A stretch of 64,000 nucleotides of DNA from an uncultured Clostridia bacterium. GTDB lineage: Bacteria; Bacillota; Clostridia; TANB77; CAG-508. The stretch is taken from assembly GCA_948468225.1 (NCBI GenBank), contig CAOKHH010000004.1:45411-109410 (forward strand). Reading direction: 5' to 3'. The notes beneath the pieces are model-generated. The model was not told the DNA's origin. It worked only from the letters and a program-made list of their open reading frames with translations, and searched no databases. Shown one piece after another: positions 11,175 to 19,606 of this stretch (its first letter is position 1; each line of letters starts with the position of its first letter). The position numbers and the translations under genes are program-made.

Positions 11175-13091
11175 TTATATTGTATATTCTTTTATTTCTT
11201 TTTGTATTTTTTCTATAAATGCCTCTTGCGACATTTGACCAATGTCACCATCAATTCTAGAACGCACACCTACAGCATTAGCCTCTACTTCTTTATCTCC
11301 TATTATTAGCATATATGGTACTTTTTGTAACTGTGCTTCACGAATTTTATATCCTATTTTTTCGTTTCTATCGTCTAACTCTACTCGTATTCCTTCGTCT
11401 TCTAATTTTTCTTTTAATTTATTTGCATATTCTATATGTGCTTCAGATATTGTTAATATTCTTGCTTGAACTGGTGTTAACCATACAGGGAATGCTCCTG
11501 CAAAATGTTCTGTTAATATTCCAATAAATCTTTCAAATGAACCAAATATTGCTCTATGAACCATTATAGGTGTTTTCTTTTCTCCATTACTATCTATATA
11601 TGAAAGATTAAACCTTTGTGGTAGTTGGAAATCTAATTGTACTGTCCCCATTTGCCACTCTCTTCCTAAACAATCTTTCATTTTTATATCTATTTTTGGT
11701 CCGTAGAAAGCTCCATCTCCCTCATTTATCCTATATTCATCTTTACCACAAATTTCATCTAAAACTTTTCTTAAGTCTGCTTCTGCTTTATTCCAAGTTT
11801 CAATTTCTCCCATAAAATCATCTGGTCTTGTTGATAAAGTTAATTTGTATTCTAGTCCGAATATTCCATAAAATTTACTTGCAATTTCTATAATATCTTT
11901 TATTTCACTACCTATTTGTTCTTCTGTAATATAGTTATGTGAGTCATCTTGTCTAAACATTCTTACTCTAAATAATCCGTTTAATTGTCCAGATTTCTCA
12001 TTTCTATGTATAACATCTACATCATTAAAACGAAGTGGTAAATCTTTATAGCTTCTTAATTTAGATTGATATATTTTTATTGAGTTTGGGCAGTTCATTG
12101 GTTTTAATGCTTGTTCATTTCCATCTGCATCTGTTAAAACAAACATGTCCTCTTTATAGTGATCCCAGTGTCCTGATGTTTTCCATAATACACTACTATT
12201 TAATTGTGGTCCAGAAAATTCCTCGTACCCTCTTTTTTTATGTTCTTTTCTCCAAAATTCTATTAAAGTATTTAACATTGTAAATCCCTTTGGTAACCAA
12301 TATGCCATACCAGGTGCTGTTTCATCAAAGAAGAATAAATCTAATTCTTTTCCTAATTTTCTATGGTCTCTTTTCTTTGCTTCTTCTATTAAAATAATAT
12401 ATTCTTCTAATTCGCTTGATTTTGGAAAAGATATTCCATATATTCTTTGTAGCATTTTATTGTTTTCGTTACCTCTCCAATATGCCCCTGAAGATGTTAA
12501 TAGTTTTATTGCTTTTACTTTTCCTGTGCTCATTAAATGTGGTCCTGCACAAAGGTCTGTAAAATCTCCTTGTTTATAAAAAGATATCTCTTCTCCCTCT
12601 GGTAAATCTTCTATTAACTCTACTTTATAATCCTCTTGCTTTTCTTTCATGAATTTAATTGCTTCATCTCTTGGAAGCGTAAATCTTTCTATACTTAAAT
12701 CTTCTTTTATTATCTTTTTCATTTCTACTTCTAATGCAGATAAATCTTCTTCTGAAAATGGCTTATCTGTGTCAAAGTCGTAGTAAAAACCATTATCTAT
12801 TGATGGTCCTATTGCAAGTTTAATTTCAGGATGTAACCTTTTTACAGCTTGAGCTAATATGTGTGACGTTGTGTGCCAATATGCCTTTTTTCCGTCTAAC
12901 ACATCAAATGTTAATATTTCTAATTTGCAATCTTTAGTTAAAACATATCTTAAATCTTTTACCTCTCCATCAACTAATCCCGCTGTAGCAACTCTTGCTA
13001 ATCCTTCGCTTATTTTTTTTGCAACGTCTAAAACGCTTGAATTTTGTTCTGCCTCTAAAATAGATCCATCTTTTAATGTAACCTTAATCAT
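11175..13091 (-). CDS. thrS: Threonyl-tRNA synthetase
   Basis: Charges tRNA-Thr in the cytoplasm. 638 residues from the ATG at 13091 (MIKVTLKDGS), which has AAAGGAGG upstream; the longer open frame reaches into the T-box terminator and is not used. Domain order is normal: TGS (about 1-62), the second additional editing domain with HTTSHILAQAV (HxxxH about 73-77) and CAGPH, the class II catalytic core with motif 2 FRNDVDVIHRNE-like RFNDVDVIHRNE and motif 3 GSFERFIGIL, then a C-terminal anticodon-binding domain from about 535. It is full length with no CGG codon. It is regulated by the T-box leader directly upstream. Confidence 0.97.
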   Translation of the reverse strand: MIKVTLKDGSILEAEQNSSVLDVAKKISEGLARVATAGLVDGEVKDLRYVLTKDCKLEILTFDVLDGKKAYWHTTSHILAQAVKRLHPEIKLAIGPSIDNGFYYDFDTDKPFSEEDLSALEVEMKKIIKEDLSIERFTLPRDEAIKFMKEKQEDYKVELIEDLPEGEEISFYKQGDFTDLCAGPHLMSTGKVKAIKLLTSSGAYWRGNENNKMLQRIYGISFPKSSELEEYIILIEEAKKRDHRKLGKELDLFFFDETAPGMAYWLPKGFTMLNTLIEFWRKEHKKRGYEEFSGPQLNSSVLWKTSGHWDHYKEDMFVLTDADGNEQALKPMNCPNSIKIYQSKLRSYKDLPLRFNDVDVIHRNEKSGQLNGLFRVRMFRQDDSHNYITEEQIGSEIKDIIEIASKFYGIFGLEYKLTLSTRPDDFMGEIETWNKAEADLRKVLDEICGKDEYRINEGDGAFYGPKIDIKMKDCLGREWQMGTVQLDFQLPQRFNLSYIDSNGEKKTPIMVHRAIFGSFERFIGILTEHFAGAFPVWLTPVQARILTISEAHIEYANKLKEKLEDEGIRVELDDRNEKIGYKIREAQLQKVPYMLIIGDKEVEANAVGVRSRIDGDIGQMSQEAFIEKIQKEIKEYTI

Positions 13092-13340
13092 AAAAAAACC
13101 TCCTTTATATTTACAAAAACGCACCCCTATAGGCAAATGCATTCTTGCCTATAGGGGTGCATATAACACGGTCCCACCCTAATTTTTACTTAATTTAATG
13201 ATTATAACGTAAATCAACGGTAGCTTTCACTACAGACTCCAGAGTAGTTTTCAAAGTAGACTTGCTTAAGATTAGCTTTCAGCCTATGACTAATCCTCTC
13301 TAATAAAGTTTTTACTTTTACTTTTCTCTATCAACATCGA
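13092..13340 (-). promoter_or_regulatory. T-box riboswitch leader of thrS
   Basis: On the minus strand the leader holds the T-box core AGGGTGGGACCGTG (13166-13181), an upstream stem I region with AGAGAGGATTAG and GGAGTCTGTAGTGAAAGCTACC, and a terminator hairpin at 13121-13160. The terminator pairs GCACCCCTATAGGCAA with TTGCCTATAGGGGTGC and is followed by GTTTTTG. The ACC in AGCTACCGTT is a plausible threonine specifier codon. Uncharged tRNA-Thr should stabilise the antiterminator and allow thrS transcription. The terminator stem also resembles the GTAGGGGC repeats of this window, but it fits the T-box position exactly. Confidence 0.93.
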
Positions 13341-13344
13341 AATT

Positions 13345-13373
13345 ATTATATCATGTTTCATTTTTGTTTGCAA
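13345..13373 (-). promoter_or_regulatory. Promoter of the thrS T-box transcript
   Basis: On the minus strand, TTGCAA (13373-13368), a 17-base spacer and TATAAT (13350-13345), a near-consensus sigma-A-type promoter just before the T-box leader. Confidence 0.8.
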
Positions 13374-13394
13374 ATATATTTTTAAAATTTATAA

Positions 13395-16300
13395 TTATTT
13401 TCTTGTTACAGTGCTTGTTCCACAACCTTTAAACATATTGGTAATTGTCGCATTATTTGTTGTCCATTTTTCTCCTACATATATAGCTTTTAGATTACTA
13501 CAATTATAAAACATGTATATCATATTTTTTACGTTGTTTGTATCAAAGTTACTTATATCCAAACTCATTAAACTACTACAATTTCTAAACATATAGCTCA
13601 TATTCTTTATGTTACTTGTATCAAAGTTACTTACATCTATTTGCGCTAAATTGCTACACGCATCAAACAAATACATCATATCTGTTACATTACTTGTATC
13701 AAAGTTACTCACATCTAATGATGTTAATTTACTACATCCGCCGAACATGTTTTGCATGTTTGTTACATTACTTGTATTAAAATTACTTACATCTATGCTT
13801 TTTAGGTTACTACAATGATAGAACATACATACTGTATTGGTTACATTACTTGTATCAAAATTACTTACATCTAGTGATATTAAACTGCTGCAAGAATAAA
13901 ACATACCATTCATGTTTGTTACATTTTTTGTGTCAAAATTACTTACATCTAATGATGTTAAACTGCTACACCCTTGAAACATAATAAACATTGACGTTAC
14001 ATTTTTTGTATTTAAATTTTTTATATTATTTATCATCGTTAAATTATTGCAACCATAAAACCAACAAGCTGTTGATATTGGCATTATTTCATTTACAAAT
14101 TCTACTGTTGTTATAACTGTTTTTTCTTGATTCCAAGGAACTTGTGTAAAACTACTATACTCTTTTCCTGCTATATTGCCATAATCTTGGCTCAATTCTT
14201 TAAATGGTATTTGACTATTGTTTGAACAAAATGCTAATGTTCCATCTGTATATAATTTTACGAATATATCTGGTGGCACATTTGCATATATTGTTATTGG
14301 CCCTGCTGGTTTGTAGTTTGCCCCTGCTTCTGCTATCTTTTCTGTAAATTCTTCATCACTATACCATCCCGTACATGGCTTTGTTAATGTTGGTAATGTT
14401 ATTTCTTTATCCCATTTTTCACCAAAGGTTATTTGAGATAGGTTGGTGCAGTTCGTAAATATATTATTTATGTTTGTTACATTAGTTGTATCAAAACTAC
14501 TTAAATCTAACGATGTTAAATTACTACATCCATAAAACATAGTAAACATGGACGTTACATTTTTTGTATCAAATCTACTTACATCTAAATTTGTTAAACT
14601 GCTACAATTTTGGAACATTCTTTCCATATTCCTTACACTGCTTGTATCAAAATTGCTTAGATCTAACGATGTTAAAGCATTACATCCCCAAAACATCCAA
14701 TTCATATCTGTTACATTTTTAGTATTAAACCTACTTAAATCAAGTGCTGTTAAACTTGTACACCCGTTAAACATCCAGGTCATGTCTGTTACGTTTTTTG
14801 TATCAAATGTCCTTAAATCTAATGAAGTTAAACTACTACATCCACAAAACATATAAAACATATTTGTTACTTTACTTGTATCTAGATTTTCTATATTATT
14901 TATTGTTGTTAAATTAGTACAGTCATTAAACCATATTCCAGTTGTTACTGGCTTTATTTTGTCTACAAATTCTACAGTTGTTATAGTTTCCCTTTTGTCA
15001 TACCATGGCACTTGACTAACATTTATAAACTGTATACCTGATATATCTCCATATGATTCTTCTACTGTTTTTCCTTCTATTTGGCTATTCGTTGAAGAAA
15101 ATGCTAATGTACCATCTGTGTATAGAGTTGTATATATATCTTCTGGTATATCTGCATATATTGTTATTAGTCCTGTTGGTTTGTAATTTGCTCCTGCTTC
15201 TGCTACTTTGTTTACAAACATTCTATCACTATACCAACCTGTTGAAGTTTTCTTTGAAGCTGGTAATGTTATTTCTTTATCCCATTTTTCGCCAAATGTT
15301 ATTTGTGATAGGCTGGTACAATTGTAGAATATACCAGTTGTATTAGTTACATTACTTGTATCAAAACTAATTAAATCTAGTGAAGTTAAACCTGTGCAAC
15401 CATTGAACATTGCCCACATATTTGTTACTTTGCTTGTATTGAAATTGCTTAAATCTAGTGAAGTTAAGCTGTTACAATTTCTAAACATCATGCTCATATC
15501 TGTTACATTTCTTGTGTCAAAATTACTTAAATCTATACTTACTAAATTGGTGCAATCGTCAAACATCTCTGTCATGTCTGTTACATTGCTTGTATCGAAA
15601 TTACTTAAATCTAATGAAGTTAAACTACTACATCCACAAAACATACAACCCATCTTTGTTACATTTGATGTATCTAAATTATATATATTATCTATCTTCA
15701 CTAAATTTTCACAATGTATAAACCACCAATATGTTGAGATTGGTCTTACTTTATCTATGAAATTTACTGTTAATACATTAGTTCTATCGTTATACCAAGG
15801 TGGAGAATTATTGCTACTATACTCTTTTCCTGCTATGTTGCCATAGTCTTGGCTTAAGTTTTTTCCTTCTATCTTGTAATTGTTTGAAGCGAATGCTAAT
15901 GTTCCGTCTGTGTATAATTTTACGTATATATCTGGCGGTACTTCTGCATATATTGTTATTGGTCCTGCTGGTTTATAGTTTGCTCCTGCTTCGGCAACTT
16001 TGTTTGTAAATTCCGCATCACTATACCATCCTGTGCATGGTTTTTCTAATGTTGGTAATGTTATTTCTTTGTCCCATTTTTCTCCGAATGTTATTTGTGT
16101 TAATTTACTGCCAATCACAGTTGAAAATATACTATTTGTATTTGTTACATTGTTTGTATCAAAACTACTTAAGTCTAGTGAAGTTAAACTATCACATCTA
16201 TAAAACATTGCTCTCATGTTTGTTACTTTGCTTGTATTGAAACTGCTTAAATTTATATTTTGTAATCCTGTACAGGTTGCAAACATAGCATCCATACTTG

Positions 16301-19199
16301 TTACATTTTCTGTATTAAAACTACTTAGGTCCAATTGTATTAAACTTGTACATACACAAAACATCTCATTCATATTCGTTACATTTTTTGTATTTAAATT
16401 TTTTATATTATTTATCATCGTTAAATTATTGCAACCATAAAACCAACAAGCTGTTGATGTTGGTATTATTTCGTCTATAAATTCTACTGTTGTTATGTTA
16501 GTTACTTGTTTATTCCAAGGAACTTGTGTAAAACTACCATACTCTTTTCCTGCTATGTTATCATAGTCTTGGCTTAAGTTTTTTCCTTCTATTTGACTAT
16601 TGTTTGAACAAAATGCTAATGTTCCGTCTGTATATAATTTTACGAATATATCTGGTGGTACATCTGCATATATTGTTATTGGTCCTGCTGGTCTATAGTT
16701 TGCTCCTGCTTCGGCAACTTTGTTTGTAAATTCCGCATCACTATACCATCCTGTGCATGGTTTTTCTAATGTTGGTAATGTTATTTCTTTGTCCCATTTC
16801 TCTCCGAAGGTTATTTGTGTTAATTTACTGCCAATCACAGTTGAAAATATATTGCTTATATTCGTTACATTAGTTGTATCAAAACTACTTAAATCTAACA
16901 AAGCTAGATTTTCACATCTATAAAACATATTCTGCATATTTGCTACATTGTTTGTATTAAAACTACTTAAATTTATACTTTGTAATCCTATACAACTTGC
17001 AAACATTGCTGTCATATCTGTTACATTTTCTGTATTAAAACTACTTAAGTCTAAATCTGTTAAACTAGTACATGCACAAAACATTTCAGTCATATTGATT
17101 ACATTTTTTGTATTTAAATTTTTTATATTATTTATTGCTGTTAAGTTAGTGCAATCCTCAAGCCAATAAGCTGTTGATATTGGTATTATTTCGTCTATAA
17201 ATTCTACTGTTGTTATGTTAGTTACTTGTTTATTCCAAGGAACTTGTGTAAAACTACTATACTCTTTTCCTGCTATGTTTCCATAGTCTTGGCTTAAGGT
17301 TTTTCCTTCTATTTGGCTATTATTTGAACAAAATGCTAGTGTTCCGTCTGTATATAATTTTACGAATATGTCTGGTGGTACATTTGCATATATTGTTATT
17401 GGTCCTGCTGGTTTGTAGTTTGCTCCTGCTTCTGCCACTTTTGTTGTAAATTCCGCATCACTATACCATCCTGTACATGGCTTTGCTAATGTTGGTAATG
17501 TTATTTCTTTGTCCCATTTCTCTCCAAAGGTTATTTGTGATATGCTGGTACAATTGTAGAATATACCAGTTGTATTAGTTACATTACTTGTATCAAAACT
17601 ACTTAAGTCTAGTGAAGTTAAGCTAGTACATCCGGAAAACATATCTCCCATATCTGTCACATTTTCTGTATTAAATGAATTTAAATCTAATCCTGTTAAG
17701 CTACTGCACTCTGAAAACATATCATACATATTTGTTACATTACTTGTATTAAAACTACTTATATCTAATTCTGTTAAACTATTACATCCATAGAACATAT
17801 ATTGCATATCTGTTACATTGCTCGTATTAAAACTGCTTAAATTTAATGTTGTTAAATTACTGCATTGTAAAAACATAAATCTCATATTTGTTACATTTAT
17901 TGTGTTTAAATTATTTATGTTATTTATCGTTATTAAATTTTGACAAATTTGAAACCATCTTGCCGTTGATGCTGGAGATATTTCATCTACAAATTCTACT
18001 GTTGTTATAGTTGTTCTTTGGCTATACCATGGTACCTGTTGAACAGTTGTAAAGTTTTTCTCTGATATATCTCCATAATCTTGGCTTATTGTTTTTCCTG
18101 CTATTTTGCTATTGTTTGAACAAAATCCTAATGTTCCATCTGTGTATAGGGTTACATATACTTTACTTGTTATTGGTATTTCTAATTTCTTTATGTTTCC
18201 TTTATTATCTATTATTGTTATTAAAGCTGTTCCATATTTTATGTTTAATCCTTCACCTGTTGCGGTTGCTTTGTTATTATTTGAAGTTAATTTTAATTCT
18301 TGATTATCTTCATATAGCACTCTTGCTATTCCGTATTGACTATATGTTACTTGTATTTCTATTAGCTCTGTTTCTTTATTATATGTTCCACTTGCCTTTA
18401 TTGGCTCTTGATTGTTTTGATTTATTATTTTTAGTATTGTTCGGTTTTGATTGGTTGGGTCAATTATAGGGAACGACGCCCACATCGTTCCATTATCAAT
18501 ATTATCGAAATATTTTTGTAATGATGTTATGTCTGAATTCGTTATTTGTGTTGCTATTGTGTTTGCTATGAATCCATATTTTCCGTTTTCACTATTCATT
18601 TCTGATATTGTTGAATTTATATTTGTGCCTGAATCTATTGCTACCCATACTCCCGTTAGCAAGAAGTTTGGCGCTGTTTCGCTTGCTTGATTATATGCAA
18701 ATATATCTGGTACCTCAAATCCATCTTCTGCACTTTGTATGTCTTTTATGTATTGTATATCTCCTTGTTCATTTACTGCAAAACGTGGTATCCACATGTA
18801 GATTGAGCCAAGATCTTGGGCGGACACAGGGCTCGCCCCTACGTTGTTTGAGGCTAATTGGTCTTCTGTTATTCCACGTTCTAATTCAGATTTATAGTAT
18901 CCATCGTTTAACATTATATATGCCGGTTTTCCTTGTGAATAGTTGTACCAATCATTATCATTTTGGTTTGTTATTACAAAACTATCTCCATATGGTTTTA
19001 TTGGTATCATTCCTGCTGATACTACTGGAATGTTTGGTTCAACTATTGTTGCTTCTTTTGCTGTGTTTTCTGATAGGTCTAGTTTTCTTTTATTTTGTGG
19101 ATTTATTATATTTTTAGAAAACATTACTAATAGAACAATTGCAATTATTGCCATTATTATTAGTTTTATGTTTTTTATTTTTCTTCTCTTCTTTTGCAT
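13395..19199 (-). CDS. Giant BspA-like (DUF285) leucine-rich repeat surface protein
   Basis: About 1934 residues from the ATG at 19199 (MQKKRRKIKN), which follows AAGGAGG; the longer upstream frame runs through two repeat palindromes. A basic start plus one membrane span (about residues 10-30) anchors it, and no LPXTG is seen. The N-terminal domain (about 45-330; motifs IPIKPYGDSF, SIYMWIPRF, LTGVWVAID) is shared with the neighbouring paralogue. The rest consists of blocks of about 22-residue repeats of pattern LDLSSFDTSNVTNMxxMF. The blocks are separated by Listeria/Bacteroides-type beta repeats (CTGWYSDAEFT, PAGPITIYA) and a recurring YTDGTLAFCSNNS module. Such proteins are surface-exposed and often adhesive; a specific ligand is not evident. 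A GC palindrome repeat lies inside the frame at 18818-18842. Confidence 0.88.
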   Translation of the reverse strand: MQKKRRKIKNIKLIIMAIIAIVLLVMFSKNIINPQNKRKLDLSENTAKEATIVEPNIPVVSAGMIPIKPYGDSFVITNQNDNDWYNYSQGKPAYIMLNDGYYKSELERGITEDQLASNNVGASPVSAQDLGSIYMWIPRFAVNEQGDIQYIKDIQSAEDGFEVPDIFAYNQASETAPNFLLTGVWVAIDSGTNINSTISEMNSENGKYGFIANTIATQITNSDITSLQKYFDNIDNGTMWASFPIIDPTNQNRTILKIINQNNQEPIKASGTYNKETELIEIQVTYSQYGIARVLYEDNQELKLTSNNNKATATGEGLNIKYGTALITIIDNKGNIKKLEIPITSKVYVTLYTDGTLGFCSNNSKIAGKTISQDYGDISEKNFTTVQQVPWYSQRTTITTVEFVDEISPASTARWFQICQNLITINNINNLNTINVTNMRFMFLQCSNLTTLNLSSFNTSNVTDMQYMFYGCNSLTELDISSFNTSNVTNMYDMFSECSSLTGLDLNSFNTENVTDMGDMFSGCTSLTSLDLSSFDTSNVTNTTGIFYNCTSISQITFGEKWDKEITLPTLAKPCTGWYSDAEFTTKVAEAGANYKPAGPITIYANVPPDIFVKLYTDGTLAFCSNNSQIEGKTLSQDYGNIAGKEYSSFTQVPWNKQVTNITTVEFIDEIIPISTAYWLEDCTNLTAINNIKNLNTKNVINMTEMFCACTSLTDLDLSSFNTENVTDMTAMFASCIGLQSINLSSFNTNNVANMQNMFYRCENLALLDLSSFDTTNVTNISNIFSTVIGSKLTQITFGEKWDKEITLPTLEKPCTGWYSDAEFTNKVAEAGANYRPAGPITIYADVPPDIFVKLYTDGTLAFCSNNSQIEGKNLSQDYDNIAGKEYGSFTQVPWNKQVTNITTVEFIDEIIPTSTACWFYGCNNLTMINNIKNLNTKNVTNMNEMFCVCTSLIQLDLSSFNTENVTSMDAMFATCTGLQNINLSSFNTSKVTNMRAMFYRCDSLTSLDLSSFDTNNVTNTNSIFSTVIGSKLTQITFGEKWDKEITLPTLEKPCTGWYSDAEFTNKVAEAGANYKPAGPITIYAEVPPDIYVKLYTDGTLAFASNNYKIEGKNLSQDYGNIAGKEYSSNNSPPWYNDRTNVLTVNFIDKVRPISTYWWFIHCENLVKIDNIYNLDTSNVTKMGCMFCGCSSLTSLDLSNFDTSNVTDMTEMFDDCTNLVSIDLSNFDTRNVTDMSMMFRNCNSLTSLDLSNFNTSKVTNMWAMFNGCTGLTSLDLISFDTSNVTNTTGIFYNCTSLSQITFGEKWDKEITLPASKKTSTGWYSDRMFVNKVAEAGANYKPTGLITIYADIPEDIYTTLYTDGTLAFSSTNSQIEGKTVEESYGDISGIQFINVSQVPWYDKRETITTVEFVDKIKPVTTGIWFNDCTNLTTINNIENLDTSKVTNMFYMFCGCSSLTSLDLRTFDTKNVTDMTWMFNGCTSLTALDLSRFNTKNVTDMNWMFWGCNALTSLDLSNFDTSSVRNMERMFQNCSSLTNLDVSRFDTKNVTSMFTMFYGCSNLTSLDLSSFDTTNVTNINNIFTNCTNLSQITFGEKWDKEITLPTLTKPCTGWYSDEEFTEKIAEAGANYKPAGPITIYANVPPDIFVKLYTDGTLAFCSNNSQIPFKELSQDYGNIAGKEYSSFTQVPWNQEKTVITTVEFVNEIMPISTACWFYGCNNLTMINNIKNLNTKNVTSMFIMFQGCSSLTSLDVSNFDTKNVTNMNGMFYSCSSLISLDVSNFDTSNVTNTVCMFYHCSNLKSIDVSNFNTSNVTNMQNMFGGCSKLTSLDVSNFDTSNVTDMMYLFDACSNLAQIDVSNFDTSNIKNMSYMFRNCSSLMSLDISNFDTNNVKNMIYMFYNCSNLKAIYVGEKWTTNNATITNMFKGCGTSTVTRK
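18818..18842 (-). repeat. GTAGGGGC palindrome inside BspA-like gene 1
   Basis: Minus-strand reading GTAGGGGCGAGCCCTGTGTC then CGCCC. It is translated as part of NVGASPVSAQDLG. The same element is at the same place in the paralogue (21770-21794), so insertion predates the duplication or was converted. Confidence 0.8.
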
Positions 19200-19215
19200 A
19201 CGGAGCCTCCTTTGC

Positions 19216-19240
19216 GGGCGGACACAGGGACCGCCCCTAC
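19216..19240 (-). repeat. GTAGGGGC palindrome 5' of BspA-like gene 1
   Basis: Minus strand GTAGGGGCGGTCCCTGTGTC then CGCCC, ending a few bases before the AAGGAGG of the 19199 start. A second, shorter palindrome (GGTTGCATACCATGCAACC) follows at 19247-19265. Confidence 0.8.
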
Positions 19241-19568
19241 ATTTCGGGTTGCATACCATGCAACCCCCTACAATTATTTGCGGAACGACGTTTGTCTGTT
19301 CCCTACAAGCGCAAAAAAACACAATATTTAATGTGTACAAAAAATACACATAAATATTGTGTTATCTATGTTTTTATTTATTTTTTTGGTTTTTAATCTA
19401 CATAATGTGTGTGTGTGTGTGTGTGTACAGTGCCAAGGGTTTTAGCGTTTAACATAGTTTTTGTTCTCCTTTATTTTAGACAGACGAGCCATGCTCGCCC
19501 CTACAGTATAATAATACATCAATGCATTTTATTTTGCAATAGATATTTGTTTTTTATTCAATTTATAT
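19241..19568. other. Gene-free stretch with palindromes and a (TG)n run
   Basis: No convincing gene. It contains the GGTTGCATACCATGCAACC palindrome (19247-19265), a ten-unit TG tract (19406-19426) and another GTAGGGGC-type palindrome (19482-19504, CAGACGAGCCATGCTCG then CCCCTAC). A promoter for the 19199 gene must lie here or upstream, but no clear consensus was found. Confidence 0.6.
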
Positions 19569-19600
19569 TAAAAGGGCAGATTAAAACTTTTCTACCCTTT
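19569..19600 (-). terminator. Probable terminator after BspA-like gene 2
   Basis: AAAGGGTAGA and TCTGCCCTTT pair imperfectly around AAAGTTTTAA, followed by TTTTAATATAA on the minus strand, directly after the stop at 19607. Confidence 0.6.
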
Positions 19601-19606
19601 CGTTTA

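Noticed and set aside
13121..13160. Member of the GTAGGGGC palindrome family at 13121-13160
   Set aside because: Arms resemble the family, but position, T run and T-box core show it is the thrS leader terminator.
19139..19396. Plus-strand frames over the BspA-like, adhesin and dockerin genes
   Set aside because: These are shadows of repetitive minus-strand genes: Leu/Phe-rich, without ribosome sites or recognisable domains.
19406..19426. (TG)10 tract as a phase-variable promoter
   Set aside because: No promoter elements or start codon are placed around it; it lies about 200 bases upstream of the nearest start with no clear link.
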